In this document: in pieces, positions 33,462 through 40,869 of the stretch
Layout of the letters: each line of letters starts with the position of its first letter
Numbering within the stretch: position 1 is the first letter of the stretch
Assembly (NCBI RefSeq): GCF_004795035.1
Contig: NZ_SSBK01000031.1
Location: 1-64,000, forward strand
Source: Streptomyces sp. A0958
GTDB taxonomy: Bacteria; Actinomycetota; Actinomycetes; Streptomycetales; Streptomycetaceae
Length of the DNA: 64,000 bases
Direction: 5' to 3'
Position numbers and translations under genes: made by a program
The notes under the pieces: model-generated
Told to the model about the DNA's origin: nothing
Database searches by the model: none
What the model saw: only the letters and a program-made list of their open reading frames with translations

Positions 33462-34562
33462 ATGAGTGATCACGAGGCGCCGCGGGTGCTGCATGTGAAG
33501 GGGCGGGTGCTCATCGGGCCCGAGGAGGTCAGGGACGAGCTCTGGGCGGTCGGCGGCCGTGTCACCTTCGAGCGGCCGCCCGGCGCGGACGACGCCCTCG
33601 TCGTCACCGGCTGGGCCCTGCCCGGCCTGGTCGACGCCCACTGCCACGTCGGCCTCGACCTCCACGGCGCCGTCGACGCGGCGACCACCGAACAGCAGGC
33701 GCTGGACGACCGGGAGGCCGGGGCGCTGCTCCTGCGGGACGCCGGCTCGCCCGCCGACACGCGGTGGATCGACGACCGCGAGGACCTGCCGAAGATCATC
33801 AGGGCCGGCCGCCACATCGCCAGGCCCCGGCGCTACACCCGCAACTACGCCTACGAGATCGAGCCGGACGAACTCGTCGGCTACGTCGCCCAGGAGGCGC
33901 GCCGCGGTGACGGTTGGGTGAAGCTCGTCGGCGACTGGATCGACCGCGAGGTGGGCGACCTGACCGCCTGCTGGCCGCGCGAGGCGGCCCGGGCGGCCAT
34001 CGCCGAGGCGCACCGGCTGGGCGCCCGGGTCACCGCGCACTGCTTCGCCGAGGACTCGCTGCGCGATCTCGTGGAGGCCGGGATCGACTGCGTGGAGCAC
34101 GCCACTGGGCTGACCGAGGAGACCATCCCGCTCTTCGCGGAGCGCGGCGTGGCGATCGTCCCCACCCTGGTCAACATCGCCACCTTCCCCTCCCTCGCGC
34201 TGGGCGGCGAGGCCAAGTTCCCGCGCTGGTCCGCCCATATGCGCCGACTGCACGAACGCCGCTACGACACCGTGCGCGCCGCCTACGACGCCGGGGTGCC
34301 CGTCTTCGTCGGCACCGATGCGGGCGGGGTGCTGGCGCACGGTCTGGTGGCCGACGAGGTCGCGGAACTCGTCAAGGCGGGCATCCCGCCCCTTCAGGCG
34401 CTGTCCGCGACGACCTGGAGCGCCCGCGAGTGGCTCGGCAGGCCGGGCCTGGAGGAGGGGGCGCCGGCCGACCTCGTGGTGTACGACGAGGACCCGCGGG
34501 CCGACGTCCGCGTGCTGGCGGGGCCGCGCCGGGTCGTCCTGAACGGGCGCGTGATCGGCTGA
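33462..34562 (+). CDS. Amidohydrolase family protein (metal-dependent)
   Basis: A 366-residue TIM-barrel hydrolase. The metal-binding HxH is at His60-Cys-His62 (LVDAHCHVGLD); further ligands appear in VKLVGDW, VTAHCF, CVEHATGL and FVGTDAGG. It belongs to the imidazolonepropionase/prolidase-like subgroup, substrate unknown. ATG 33462 lacks a ribosome site, but TACAGT (33449-33454) ends 7 bases before it, so the mRNA is probably leaderless. No signal peptide. Confidence 0.88.
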   Translation: MSDHEAPRVLHVKGRVLIGPEEVRDELWAVGGRVTFERPPGADDALVVTGWALPGLVDAHCHVGLDLHGAVDAATTEQQALDDREAGALLLRDAGSPADTRWIDDREDLPKIIRAGRHIARPRRYTRNYAYEIEPDELVGYVAQEARRGDGWVKLVGDWIDREVGDLTACWPREAARAAIAEAHRLGARVTAHCFAEDSLRDLVEAGIDCVEHATGLTEETIPLFAERGVAIVPTLVNIATFPSLALGGEAKFPRWSAHMRRLHERRYDTVRAAYDAGVPVFVGTDAGGVLAHGLVADEVAELVKAGIPPLQALSATTWSAREWLGRPGLEEGAPADLVVYDEDPRADVRVLAGPRRVVLNGRVIG

Positions 34563-34644
34563 CGCACGGGGTTGACCAGCAGTGACCCCGGGCCGGCCCG
34601 CTCGTTGAACCTCTTTCGCGTATGCGGGAGGGGGTCCCCGTACG

Positions 34645-34714
34645 CCGGTCACGTGCGCCCTGAAACGGCGTGAAGCTCAGTGAAACGGGTGAACGCGAGG
34701 AACGCACGTGCCGG
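34645..34714 (+). ncRNA. Candidate structured RNA upstream of the LAETG protein
   Basis: CCGG-T-CACGTGCG (34645-34657) pairs with CGCACGTGCCGG (34703-34714): a 12-bp stem with one bulged T, enclosing 45 bases that contain repeated TGAAACGG / GTGAAACGGGTGAAC words. Not part of any convincing reading frame. It could be a cis-regulatory RNA, the 3' end of the amidohydrolase mRNA, or DNA sites. No known riboswitch class recognised. Confidence 0.35.
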
Positions 34715-34812
34715 AATAATCGAATACAGACGCGGAAACCCCCCTTTGGAGTGAACTCACCTCAGGTATCCACCAGTTCACCCTCTGTGCGTAAAGATTC
34801 ACGGAGTCGAGG

Positions 34813-34874
34813 CCACCGGTGCCCGCGATGTCCCCCATTGGACGGCGCCGGTGGCTCCATGTCTCTTGTGGGGG
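34813..34874 (+). promoter_or_regulatory. 5' leader hairpin with anti-Shine-Dalgarno loop
   Basis: CCACCGGTGCC (34813-34823) pairs with GGCGCCGGTGG (34844-34854), 11 bp with one G-T. The loop CCCCCA (34832-34837) is complementary to TGGGGG (34869-34874), the likely ribosome site of the following TTG start. The two pairings together could hide the ribosome site. Further upstream GTGAACT/AGTTCAC (34751-34757/34775-34781) form another inverted repeat. The remaining bases from 34563 hold no gene. Confidence 0.4.
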
Positions 34875-34884
34875 TTCCACCACC

Positions 34885-35916
34885 TTGAACAGCAACACCT
34901 TCCGCCTCGCCGCCCTGGCGGTCGCCGCGGCTCCCGTCGCCCTCCTGGCCACTGTCCCGGCCCACGCCGCCACCGCGACGACCGCCACGGCCGGCGACGA
35001 CGGGAAGGCGAGCGCGGTCGTGCTCCGCACCGCGCTCGACGTCTCGCTCCTGAACAAGACGGTCGTCGTGCCGCTGAAGACCACGCTCAACGAGGTCCAG
35101 GCGCCGCGGAGCGCCGAGCGGACCGCGCTCAGCGTGCGGCTCGACGGCGTCGACCACGGAAAGCCGTTCGACGTCCTGCGGGCCGACGTGGCCACCGCGA
35201 AGGCGACCGTCGACAAGCACCGCGCCGAGGGCTACAGCAACCTGGTGAAGGCGCGGGTCAATCTGCCCGGTCTCGACGTGCTGTCGCTGATCGAGGTGGA
35301 GAAGGTCACCTCCAAGGCGGTGTGCGAGGTGGGCCGCAAGCCGGTCGCCGAGTCCAACGTGCTCGGGCATGTGACGGTGCTCGGCAAGCGCGTCACGCTC
35401 ACCACGGGCGGCACCACGCGGGTCGCGGTGCCGGGCGTGGGCGAGGTGACCCTCGACCTGTCGAAGACGGAGACCACCTCGCGCACGGCCGCGGCGGTGG
35501 CGCTCCAGCTGAAGGTCTCCGTCAACCCGCTCGACCTGAACGTCGCGGACGTCAAGGGCGAGGTCACGCTCGCCGAGGCGACCTGCGAGACCCCGAAGTC
35601 GGACGGCGACCACAGCGGGGGCGGTGACAACGGGGGCAACGGCAACGGCGGTTCCACCGGGGGCGGTTCGACCGATGGCGGCTCCGGTGACGGCGGCTCC
35701 ACGGGGGGCGGGGGCACGGCCGGTGACACCGGGGGCGACGGCGGCAGCGACGTGAAGACCCAGACCGGCACGGACCAGGCGCCCGCGGCCACCGGCGCGG
35801 ACCTTGCCGAGACGGGCAGCAGCTCCAGCACCCCGTACATCGCGGGCGGCGCGGCCCTGCTGCTGGCGGCCGGCGCCGGCGCGATGGTCGTGACAAGGCG
35901 CCGAGCGCGGGGCTGA
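34885..35916 (+). CDS. LAETG-anchored cell-wall surface protein (SCO1860-like)
   Basis: A 343-residue secreted protein. Signal peptide of about 29 residues (FRLAALAVAAAPVALLATVPAHA). The mature N-terminal domain (about 30-235) has two Cys that may form a disulfide (KAVCEVG, EATCETP). A Gly/Ser/Asp linker of about 65 residues leads to the class E sortase signal LAETG, a hydrophobic helix and an RRRARG tail. A sortase should attach it to peptidoglycan. TTG 34885 is chosen since it gives a normal signal peptide and lies 10 bases after GTGGGGG; ATG 34828 is the alternative. Function unknown. Confidence 0.85.
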   Translation: MNSNTFRLAALAVAAAPVALLATVPAHAATATTATAGDDGKASAVVLRTALDVSLLNKTVVVPLKTTLNEVQAPRSAERTALSVRLDGVDHGKPFDVLRADVATAKATVDKHRAEGYSNLVKARVNLPGLDVLSLIEVEKVTSKAVCEVGRKPVAESNVLGHVTVLGKRVTLTTGGTTRVAVPGVGEVTLDLSKTETTSRTAAAVALQLKVSVNPLDLNVADVKGEVTLAEATCETPKSDGDHSGGGDNGGNGNGGSTGGGSTDGGSGDGGSTGGGGTAGDTGGDGGSDVKTQTGTDQAPAATGADLAETGSSSSTPYIAGGAALLLAAGAGAMVVTRRRARG

Positions 35917-35981
35917 CGCACCGGAGGGGGAGCGGGGGCGGTGAGCGGGGGACGGTGAGCGGGGCGACGAGGTGGTGAGCG

Positions 35982-36334
35982 CTGCTCCGGATGCGGAGCA
36001 GTGCTCACCATCGAGTGCGGCGTTCTGATTACAGAGCGATGCTCACAGCCGAGTGCGGCGTTCTGTGTGTGGGGCACCGCTCACGGCCAAGCGCGGCGAT
36101 TCGGCGATCCGTTACTCAGAGCGCGCCGCTCACCGCAACGCGCAGTGCTCCACGTAGGGAGCGTTGCTCACCATAACGGGCTCCGCTCCATATGCGGAGC
36201 ACTGCTCACGACAACGATCGGTGCTCGACCTACGGAGCGCCGCTCACCGCGCGGGCTCGCGCTCCACGTGCGGAGCGCGGCCCACCAAACGAGCCGGCGC
36301 TCCATCCCCAGAGCACCGCTCACCACCTGAAGCA
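35982..36334. repeat. Nine-unit degenerate tandem repeat, 38-bp period
   Basis: Units start at 35982 (39 bp), 36021, 36059, 36097 (48 bp), 36145, 36183, 36221, 36259 and 36297. Most begin G(T/C)GCTCC and, after 4-6 variable bases, continue GGAGC(A/G)C, then GCTCACC and a variable AACGAGCG-like end. Each therefore contains a small inverted repeat GCTCC...GGAGC. Copies diverge by about 20-40%, but the period is exact in seven of nine. Lead-in bases 35920-35981 have GGTGAGCG words in the reverse sense. No gene is supported in 35917-36400. Confidence 0.85.
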
Positions 36335-36400
36335 GGAGCAGCAGCACCAGCACCGGCACCAGCACCAGCAGGAGGCAGGTGCAGGCCCAGGCCCAGGCGA
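36335..36400. repeat. Low-complexity CAG/ACC tract
   Basis: Directly after the 38-bp array comes a microsatellite-like run of GGAGCAGCAGCACCAGCACC and CACCAGCACCAGCAGG type, then GGCCCAGGCCCAGG, ending at the stop codon of the aminotransferase. Likely slippage-derived; no coding or regulatory function seen. Confidence 0.6.
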
Positions 36401-37495
36401 CTACCGCCCGACCGCCGTCAGTGCCTGGAGGGCCAGGTCGAGCGCCTGGAGGAAGCGGTTGGTCGTCGTACGGTCGCGCACGGCCAGCCGCAGCCACCCG
36501 GCGCCGAGCCCGGGAAACGTATCGCCGCGCCGGGCCGCGAAGCCCAGCACCCGCAGTCGTTCCCGTATCTCCCCGGCCCCTTCGAGGCGGACCAGCACGA
36601 ACGGTCCCTGGGCCGGCTCCACCACCCGGACCTCGGAGAACTCCCGCAGACCGGCGACGAGATGGGCCCGGTCCACCGCGGTCCGGTCCGCCGCCGCGGC
36701 AGCCTCCGCCAGCGCCCGGGGCTCCATACACGCCTCCGCCGCCGCCAGCGCCGGGGACGAGACCGGCCACAGCGGCTGCGCCTCCTCCAGCGTGCGGATG
36801 GTCTCCGGGGCGGCCGCCACGTACCCGATCCGCAGCCCCGCCAGCCCCCATGTCTTGGTGAGGCTGCGCAGGACGACGAGCCCCGGGACGTCCGTACGCC
36901 CGCACAGCGCCTCGCGCTCGCCCGGGACCGCGTCCATGAACGCCTCGTCGACCACCAGGGTCCGCCCGGGACGTGCCAGCCGCTCCAGCACGGCGGCGGG
37001 ATGCAACACGGAGGTCGGGTTGGTCGGGTTGCCGACCACCACCAGGTCCGCGTCGGCGGGCACGTCGGCCGGGTCCAGCCGGAAGCCGTCCTCGGCGCGC
37101 AGCAGCACCCGCCCCACGTCGTGCCCGGCCGCGCGCAGCGCCGCCTCCGGCTCGGTGAACTGCGGATGGACCACGTACGGCCGCCGGGCCGGCAGGGCCC
37201 GCGCGATCAGCACGAACGCCTCCGCCGCGCCGGCCGTCAACAGGACCCGCTCCGGCGGCAGTCCGTGCCGCGCGGCGACCGCCTCGCGCGCTTGGCGTCC
37301 GTCCGGATACGCGGCGAGCGTGCCCAGCGACGCGGCTATCCGCTCCTTCAGCCAGGCTGGTGGGGTACCGGCCCGTACGTTGACGGCGAGATCGGTCAGA
37401 TCCCGGTCTCGTCCCCGTACTTCCGCGTCGCCGTGATGACGCAGATCGTGCGCGCCCGCGCCTGTCGCATCGGGACTCTCAGTGGGAGTGTGCAT
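36401..37495 (-). CDS. cobC: Class I/II PLP-dependent aminotransferase-fold protein of the CobC/CobD type
   Basis: A 364-residue protein of the histidinol-phosphate-aminotransferase fold, in the group annotated CobC in actinobacterial cobalamin loci. It probably provides the aminopropanol(-phosphate) arm by threonine-phosphate decarboxylation. VVVGNPTNPTSVL, the cofactor Asp in TLVVDEAFMD and the Schiff-base Lys in LRSLTKTWGLAGLRIGY are seen. The start is uncertain: ATG 37495 or 37504, neither with a ribosome site. It follows the CbiG-like gene on the same strand and marks the distal end of the cobalamin cluster. Confidence 0.8.
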   Translation of the reverse strand: MHTPTESPDATGAGAHDLRHHGDAEVRGRDRDLTDLAVNVRAGTPPAWLKERIAASLGTLAAYPDGRQAREAVAARHGLPPERVLLTAGAAEAFVLIARALPARRPYVVHPQFTEPEAALRAAGHDVGRVLLRAEDGFRLDPADVPADADLVVVGNPTNPTSVLHPAAVLERLARPGRTLVVDEAFMDAVPGEREALCGRTDVPGLVVLRSLTKTWGLAGLRIGYVAAAPETIRTLEEAQPLWPVSSPALAAAEACMEPRALAEAAAAADRTAVDRAHLVAGLREFSEVRVVEPAQGPFVLVRLEGAGEIRERLRVLGFAARRGDTFPGLGAGWLRLAVRDRTTTNRFLQALDLALQALTAVGR

Positions 37496-37580
37496 GACCG
37501 CCATGGGGGGGTGGGTGTGGGGGTGATGGCCGTCGTCGGGGTCAAGTCCGGCAGGATGACTATGCGCCCCGCACCGGGTT

Positions 37581-38033
37581 TCACGCAACGGTCCGGACGG
37601 GCCGGCGCACGACGGCGCAGGTGGCCATGGACGGGCGCCCGGCGGCCGGTCGGGACTTGCGTTTGGGGGCGAGGAGTTGACCGCCGCCGGCGAGCGCCGC
37701 CGCCTCGGCCACCGAAGCCGTACCGACGGTGGAGAGCGGCGCCCCGGAGGGGTGCGGCACCTCGATACGGGCCAGCACCTCGGCCGGGTACGTGCGCAGC
37801 GGCACACCGAGCCGGGCGGCGGCGGCCACGAGCCCCGGCTCGCCGGCCTTCGCGTCGACGGTCACCAACTCCGCGACCTCGCGCGACGAGAGACCCGCCG
37901 CGCCCAGGGCCTCCCGGATCAGCCCGGTCACCTCGCCCTCGGACACGCCCCGGGACGCGCCGACGCCGACGACCAGGCGGCCGGGCCCGGGCGGGCGGCT
38001 GAGATGCGCGGACCGGGGTGCATCGGCTAGCAA
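37581..38033 (-). CDS. Cobalamin biosynthesis protein, CbiG C-terminal/CobE domain
   Basis: About 150 residues matching the CobE/GbiG C-terminal domain: LVVGVGASRGVSEGEVTGLIREAL, then LVTVDAKAGEPGLVAAAARLGVPLRTYPAEVLA and a late VGTASVAEAAAL. In full CbiG this domain helps open the lactone during anaerobic-type corrin ring contraction. Only the single domain is present. No ATG or GTG fits; TTG 38033 is the best start, just 7 bases from the divergent ZIP start, so the two genes must share one tiny promoter region or be leaderless. Confidence 0.72.
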   Translation of the reverse strand: MLADAPRSAHLSRPPGPGRLVVGVGASRGVSEGEVTGLIREALGAAGLSSREVAELVTVDAKAGEPGLVAAAARLGVPLRTYPAEVLARIEVPHPSGAPLSTVGTASVAEAAALAGGGQLLAPKRKSRPAAGRPSMATCAVVRRPVRTVA

Positions 38034-38039
38034 GAGCGC

Positions 38040-38762
38040 ATGGCGGTGTTCGTCGCGCTCGGCGCGTTCCTGATGACCCTGGCCGGCGGCTGGGTCGCCC
38101 AGCGCGTCAGCGACCGCCGCCACCTGGTCCTCGGTCTCGCCGGCGGGCTGATGCTCGGCGTGGTCGGCCTGGACCTGCTGCCGGAGGCGGTGGAGGCGGC
38201 GGGCGGCCTCGTCTTCGGCGTACCGGCGGCCCTGCTGCTGTTCGTGGCCGGCTTCCTCGTCGCCCACCTCGTGGAGCGGCTGCTCGCGGTACGCCAGGCG
38301 GCGCACGGCGCGGCGGAGCAGCGCGTCCCGCAGGTCGGGCTGACGGCGGCGGCCGCGATGGTCGGCCACAGCCTGATGGACGGGGTGGCGCTCGGCGCGG
38401 CCTTCCAGGTCGGCGGAGGCATGGGAGCGGCCGTCGCCCTCGCCGTGATCACGCACGACTTCGCCGACGGCTTCAACACGTACACGATCACCAGCCTGTA
38501 CGGGAACGCCCGCCGCAGGGCCCTGACGATGCTGTACGCGGACGCGGCGGCGCCCGTCGTCGGGGCGGCGACGACGCTCCTGTTCACCCTTCCGGCGGAA
38601 CTGCTCGGCTGCTATCTCGGTTTCTTCGGCGGCGCCCTGCTCTACCTCGCCGCCGCCGAGATCCTGCCCGAGGCGCACCACGACCACCCGGCCCGCTCCA
38701 CCCTGCTGTGCACGGTGGCCGGGGTGGGCTTCATCTGGCTGGTGGTGGGCCTCGCGCAGTGA
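38040..38762 (+). CDS. ZIP family metal permease
   Basis: A 240-residue membrane protein with about eight helices and the ZIP metal-binding helices: GHSLMDGVALG (helix 4) and THDFADGFNTYTI (helix 5). A late EILPEAHHDH adds metal-binding residues. It lies on the opposite strand within the cobalamin cluster, tail-to-tail with cobB and head-to-head with the CbiG-like gene. Cobalt or zinc supply for B12 synthesis is therefore an attractive but unproven role. No Shine-Dalgarno site; TAGCAA (38028-38033) is 6 bases before the ATG, so possibly leaderless. Confidence 0.88.
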   Translation: MAVFVALGAFLMTLAGGWVAQRVSDRRHLVLGLAGGLMLGVVGLDLLPEAVEAAGGLVFGVPAALLLFVAGFLVAHLVERLLAVRQAAHGAAEQRVPQVGLTAAAAMVGHSLMDGVALGAAFQVGGGMGAAVALAVITHDFADGFNTYTITSLYGNARRRALTMLYADAAAPVVGAATTLLFTLPAELLGCYLGFFGGALLYLAAAEILPEAHHDHPARSTLLCTVAGVGFIWLVVGLAQ

Positions 38763-38767
38763 CGCGT

Positions 38768-40273
38768 TCACCCCCGGCACCGCCCGACGAACCGCAGGGC
38801 CGCACCGGGGGCCGAGGCCCAGTGGGTGTGCAGGTAGCTCGCGTGCACCCCCCGCCGGACGAACCCCTCCACGCGCCGTTCGGGCCGGTGCATGCCCCAG
38901 GCCGGTTCGTCGCCCGCGCCCGGCTCCAGCACCGAGCGGTGGAACTCGTGCCCCCGCATCCGCGCCCCGGCCGGCGCCAGCACGTTGTCCACGAGCGCCA
39001 CGGCGTCCCGGTAGCCGAGCGTCAGCCGCTTCGACATCCGCGCCTCGGCGTCGAGCACCCCGCACATCGGCAGCCCGTCCAGCGACCGCGCCAGATACAG
39101 CAGCCCCGCGCACTCGGCGGCGACCGGCGCCCCCGACTCCGCCAGCTCCGCCACGGCCTTGCGCAACGGTTCGTTGGCCGACAACTCCGGCGCGTACACC
39201 TCCGGGAACCCGCCCCCGATCACGAGCCCCCGAGTCCCCTCGGGCAGCCGCTCGTCCCGCAACGGATCGAACGCCACGACCTCGGCCCCGGCGGCGGCGA
39301 GCAGTTCGGTGTTCTCCGCATACGAAAACGTGAACGCGGCCCCACCGGCAACAGCGACAACAGGCGCCTCAACCCTGCCTTCCAGCCCCTCCGGAGCCGC
39401 TGCTTGCAGCCCCTGTGCCCCTCCCAGTCCCTCCGGAGCCGCCGCTCCCAGCCACTCCGGCGTTTGAGGAGCGGGGTCCGGGGCGGAGCCCCGGTTACGG
39501 GAAGGGGCGGGTAGGGGAACACCCCCGCCGAAGGCGCCCCCCACCGCATCCCCGGCCCCCCAAACCCCGCCCGGCAAGGGCCCCGCGGACCGCGCCAACG
39601 CCAACAACCCCTCCAGATCGCACCCCGCCGCCACCTGCCCCGCCATGGCCGCGACAGCGGCCACCGCATCGGCACGCCGCTCCGCCACCGGCACCAGACC
39701 CAGGTGCCGCGACGGCACCGACACCCCCTCGGCCCGCCGCAGCGCCCCCAGCACCGGAACCCCGGACTCCTCCAGCGCCTCCCGCAGCAGCGCCTCGTGC
39801 CGGTCGGAGCCCACCTTGTTCAGGATCACCCCGCCAATGCGCACCCCCGTGTCCCACGAGGCGAAGCCATGCACCAGCGCCGCCACCGACCGGGACTGCG
39901 AGGACGCGTCCACGACCAGCACCACCGGCGCCCGCAGCAGCTTCGCCACGTGCGCGGTGGAGGCCAGCTCACCGAGGCCCGACGCCCCGTCGTACAGCCC
40001 CATCACGCCCTCGACGATCGCAAGGCCGCACCCCTGCGCCCCGTGTGCGAACAGCGGCGCGATCAGATCGGGCCCGCACATGTACGCGTCGAGGTTGCGG
40101 CCCGACCGCCCGGTCGCCAGCGTGTGGAAGCCGGGGTCGATGTAGTCGGGGCCCACCTTGTGCCCGGACACGGCGAGCCCGCGCGCGGCGAACGCGGCCA
40201 TCAGGCCCGTCGCGACGGTGGTCTTGCCGCTGCCCGAGGAGGGCGCGGCGATGACCAGGCGTGGCACATTCAC
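38768..40273 (-). CDS. cobB: Cobyrinate a,c-diamide synthase with repeat-derived linker
   Basis: A 501-residue ATP-dependent amidase that amidates the a and c side chains of cobyrinate. The N-terminal ATPase domain has SSGSGKTT (about 11-18), HKVGPDYIDPGFH and VEGVMGLYDG; the C-terminal glutaminase has the nucleophile Cys in AAECAGLLYL and a late His in MRGHEFHRS. Between them (about residues 240-310) is an unusual Ala/Gly/Pro linker encoded by an intergenic-type repeat (39453-39520). The GTG at 40273 overlaps the cobO stop. Confidence 0.92.
   Translation of the reverse strand: MNVPRLVIAAPSSGSGKTTVATGLMAAFAARGLAVSGHKVGPDYIDPGFHTLATGRSGRNLDAYMCGPDLIAPLFAHGAQGCGLAIVEGVMGLYDGASGLGELASTAHVAKLLRAPVVLVVDASSQSRSVAALVHGFASWDTGVRIGGVILNKVGSDRHEALLREALEESGVPVLGALRRAEGVSVPSRHLGLVPVAERRADAVAAVAAMAGQVAAGCDLEGLLALARSAGPLPGGVWGAGDAVGGAFGGGVPLPAPSRNRGSAPDPAPQTPEWLGAAAPEGLGGAQGLQAAAPEGLEGRVEAPVVAVAGGAAFTFSYAENTELLAAAGAEVVAFDPLRDERLPEGTRGLVIGGGFPEVYAPELSANEPLRKAVAELAESGAPVAAECAGLLYLARSLDGLPMCGVLDAEARMSKRLTLGYRDAVALVDNVLAPAGARMRGHEFHRSVLEPGAGDEPAWGMHRPERRVEGFVRRGVHASYLHTHWASAPGAALRFVGRCRG
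39453..39520. repeat. Streptomyces intergenic repeat inside cobB
   Basis: This block (CACTCCGGCGTTTGAGGAGC, GGTCCGGGGCGGAGCCCCGG) is of the abundant type normally found between Streptomyces genes. Here it is in frame and open for translation, filling the CobB interdomain linker. Two near copies of CAG(C/T)CCCTCCGGAGCCGC lie just before it (39383-39445). Confidence 0.65.
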
Positions 40274-40869
40274 CACTCGATGCCCCTCTGGCCCTTCTGC
40301 CCGGCGTCCATCGGGTGCTTGACCTTCGACATGTCCGTCACCAGGTCCGCGGCGTCGAGCAGCGCGGCGGGGGCGTTGCGGCCGGTGATCACCACGTGCT
40401 GCGTACCGGGCCGGTCGCGCAGCACCTGGATGACCTCGTCGGTGTCCACCCAGCCCCAGTGCAGCGGGTAGGCGAACTCGTCCAGCACGTACAGCCGGTA
40501 CGTCTCGGCGGCCAGGTCGCGCTTGACCTGCTCCCAGCCCTCGCGGGCCTTGGCCTCGTTGTCCAGTTGGTCGTCGCGCTGGACCCAGGACCAGCCCTCG
40601 CCCATCTTGTGCCAGGCGACGGACCCGCCCTCGCCGCCGGCGCCGAGCACCTTCAGGGCGTTCTCCTCGCCGACCTTCCACTTCGCCGACTTCACGAACT
40701 GGAAGACCCCGATGGGCCACCCCTGATTCCAGGCGCGCAGCGCGAGCCCGAACGCCGCCGTCGACTTCCCCTTGCCGATGCCGGTGTGCACCATCAGCAG
40801 CGGGCGGTTGCGCCGCTGGCGGGTGGTGAGTCCGTCGTCCGGCACGCTCTCCGGCTGTCCCTGCGGCAT
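40270..40869 (-). CDS. cobO: Cob(I)yrinic acid a,c-diamide adenosyltransferase
   Basis: A 199-residue ATP:corrinoid adenosyltransferase of the CobA/CobO family that attaches the 5'-deoxyadenosyl group to cobalt. P-loop GIGKGKSTAAFG (about 30-41), ALRAWNQGWPIGVFQFVK and YVLDEFAYPLHWGWV are family-diagnostic. ATG overlaps the preceding TAA by one base and its stop overlaps cobB, so the three are co-translated. Confidence 0.95.
   Translation of the reverse strand: MPQGQPESVPDDGLTTRQRRNRPLLMVHTGIGKGKSTAAFGLALRAWNQGWPIGVFQFVKSAKWKVGEENALKVLGAGGEGGSVAWHKMGEGWSWVQRDDQLDNEAKAREGWEQVKRDLAAETYRLYVLDEFAYPLHWGWVDTDEVIQVLRDRPGTQHVVITGRNAPAALLDAADLVTDMSKVKHPMDAGQKGQRGIEW

Noticed and set aside
34563..34884. 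c-di-AMP (ydaO-type) riboswitch before the LAETG gene
   Set aside because: The conserved core of that class is not present, although structure exists; reported only as an unknown structured leader.
35982..36334. CRISPR array
   Set aside because: Units are adjacent with a 38-bp period, no constant repeat alternating with unique spacers, and there are no cas genes.
38768..40273. Frameshift or pseudogene in cobB because of the odd linker
   Set aside because: The frame is continuous, both catalytic domains are complete, and overlap with cobO is intact.
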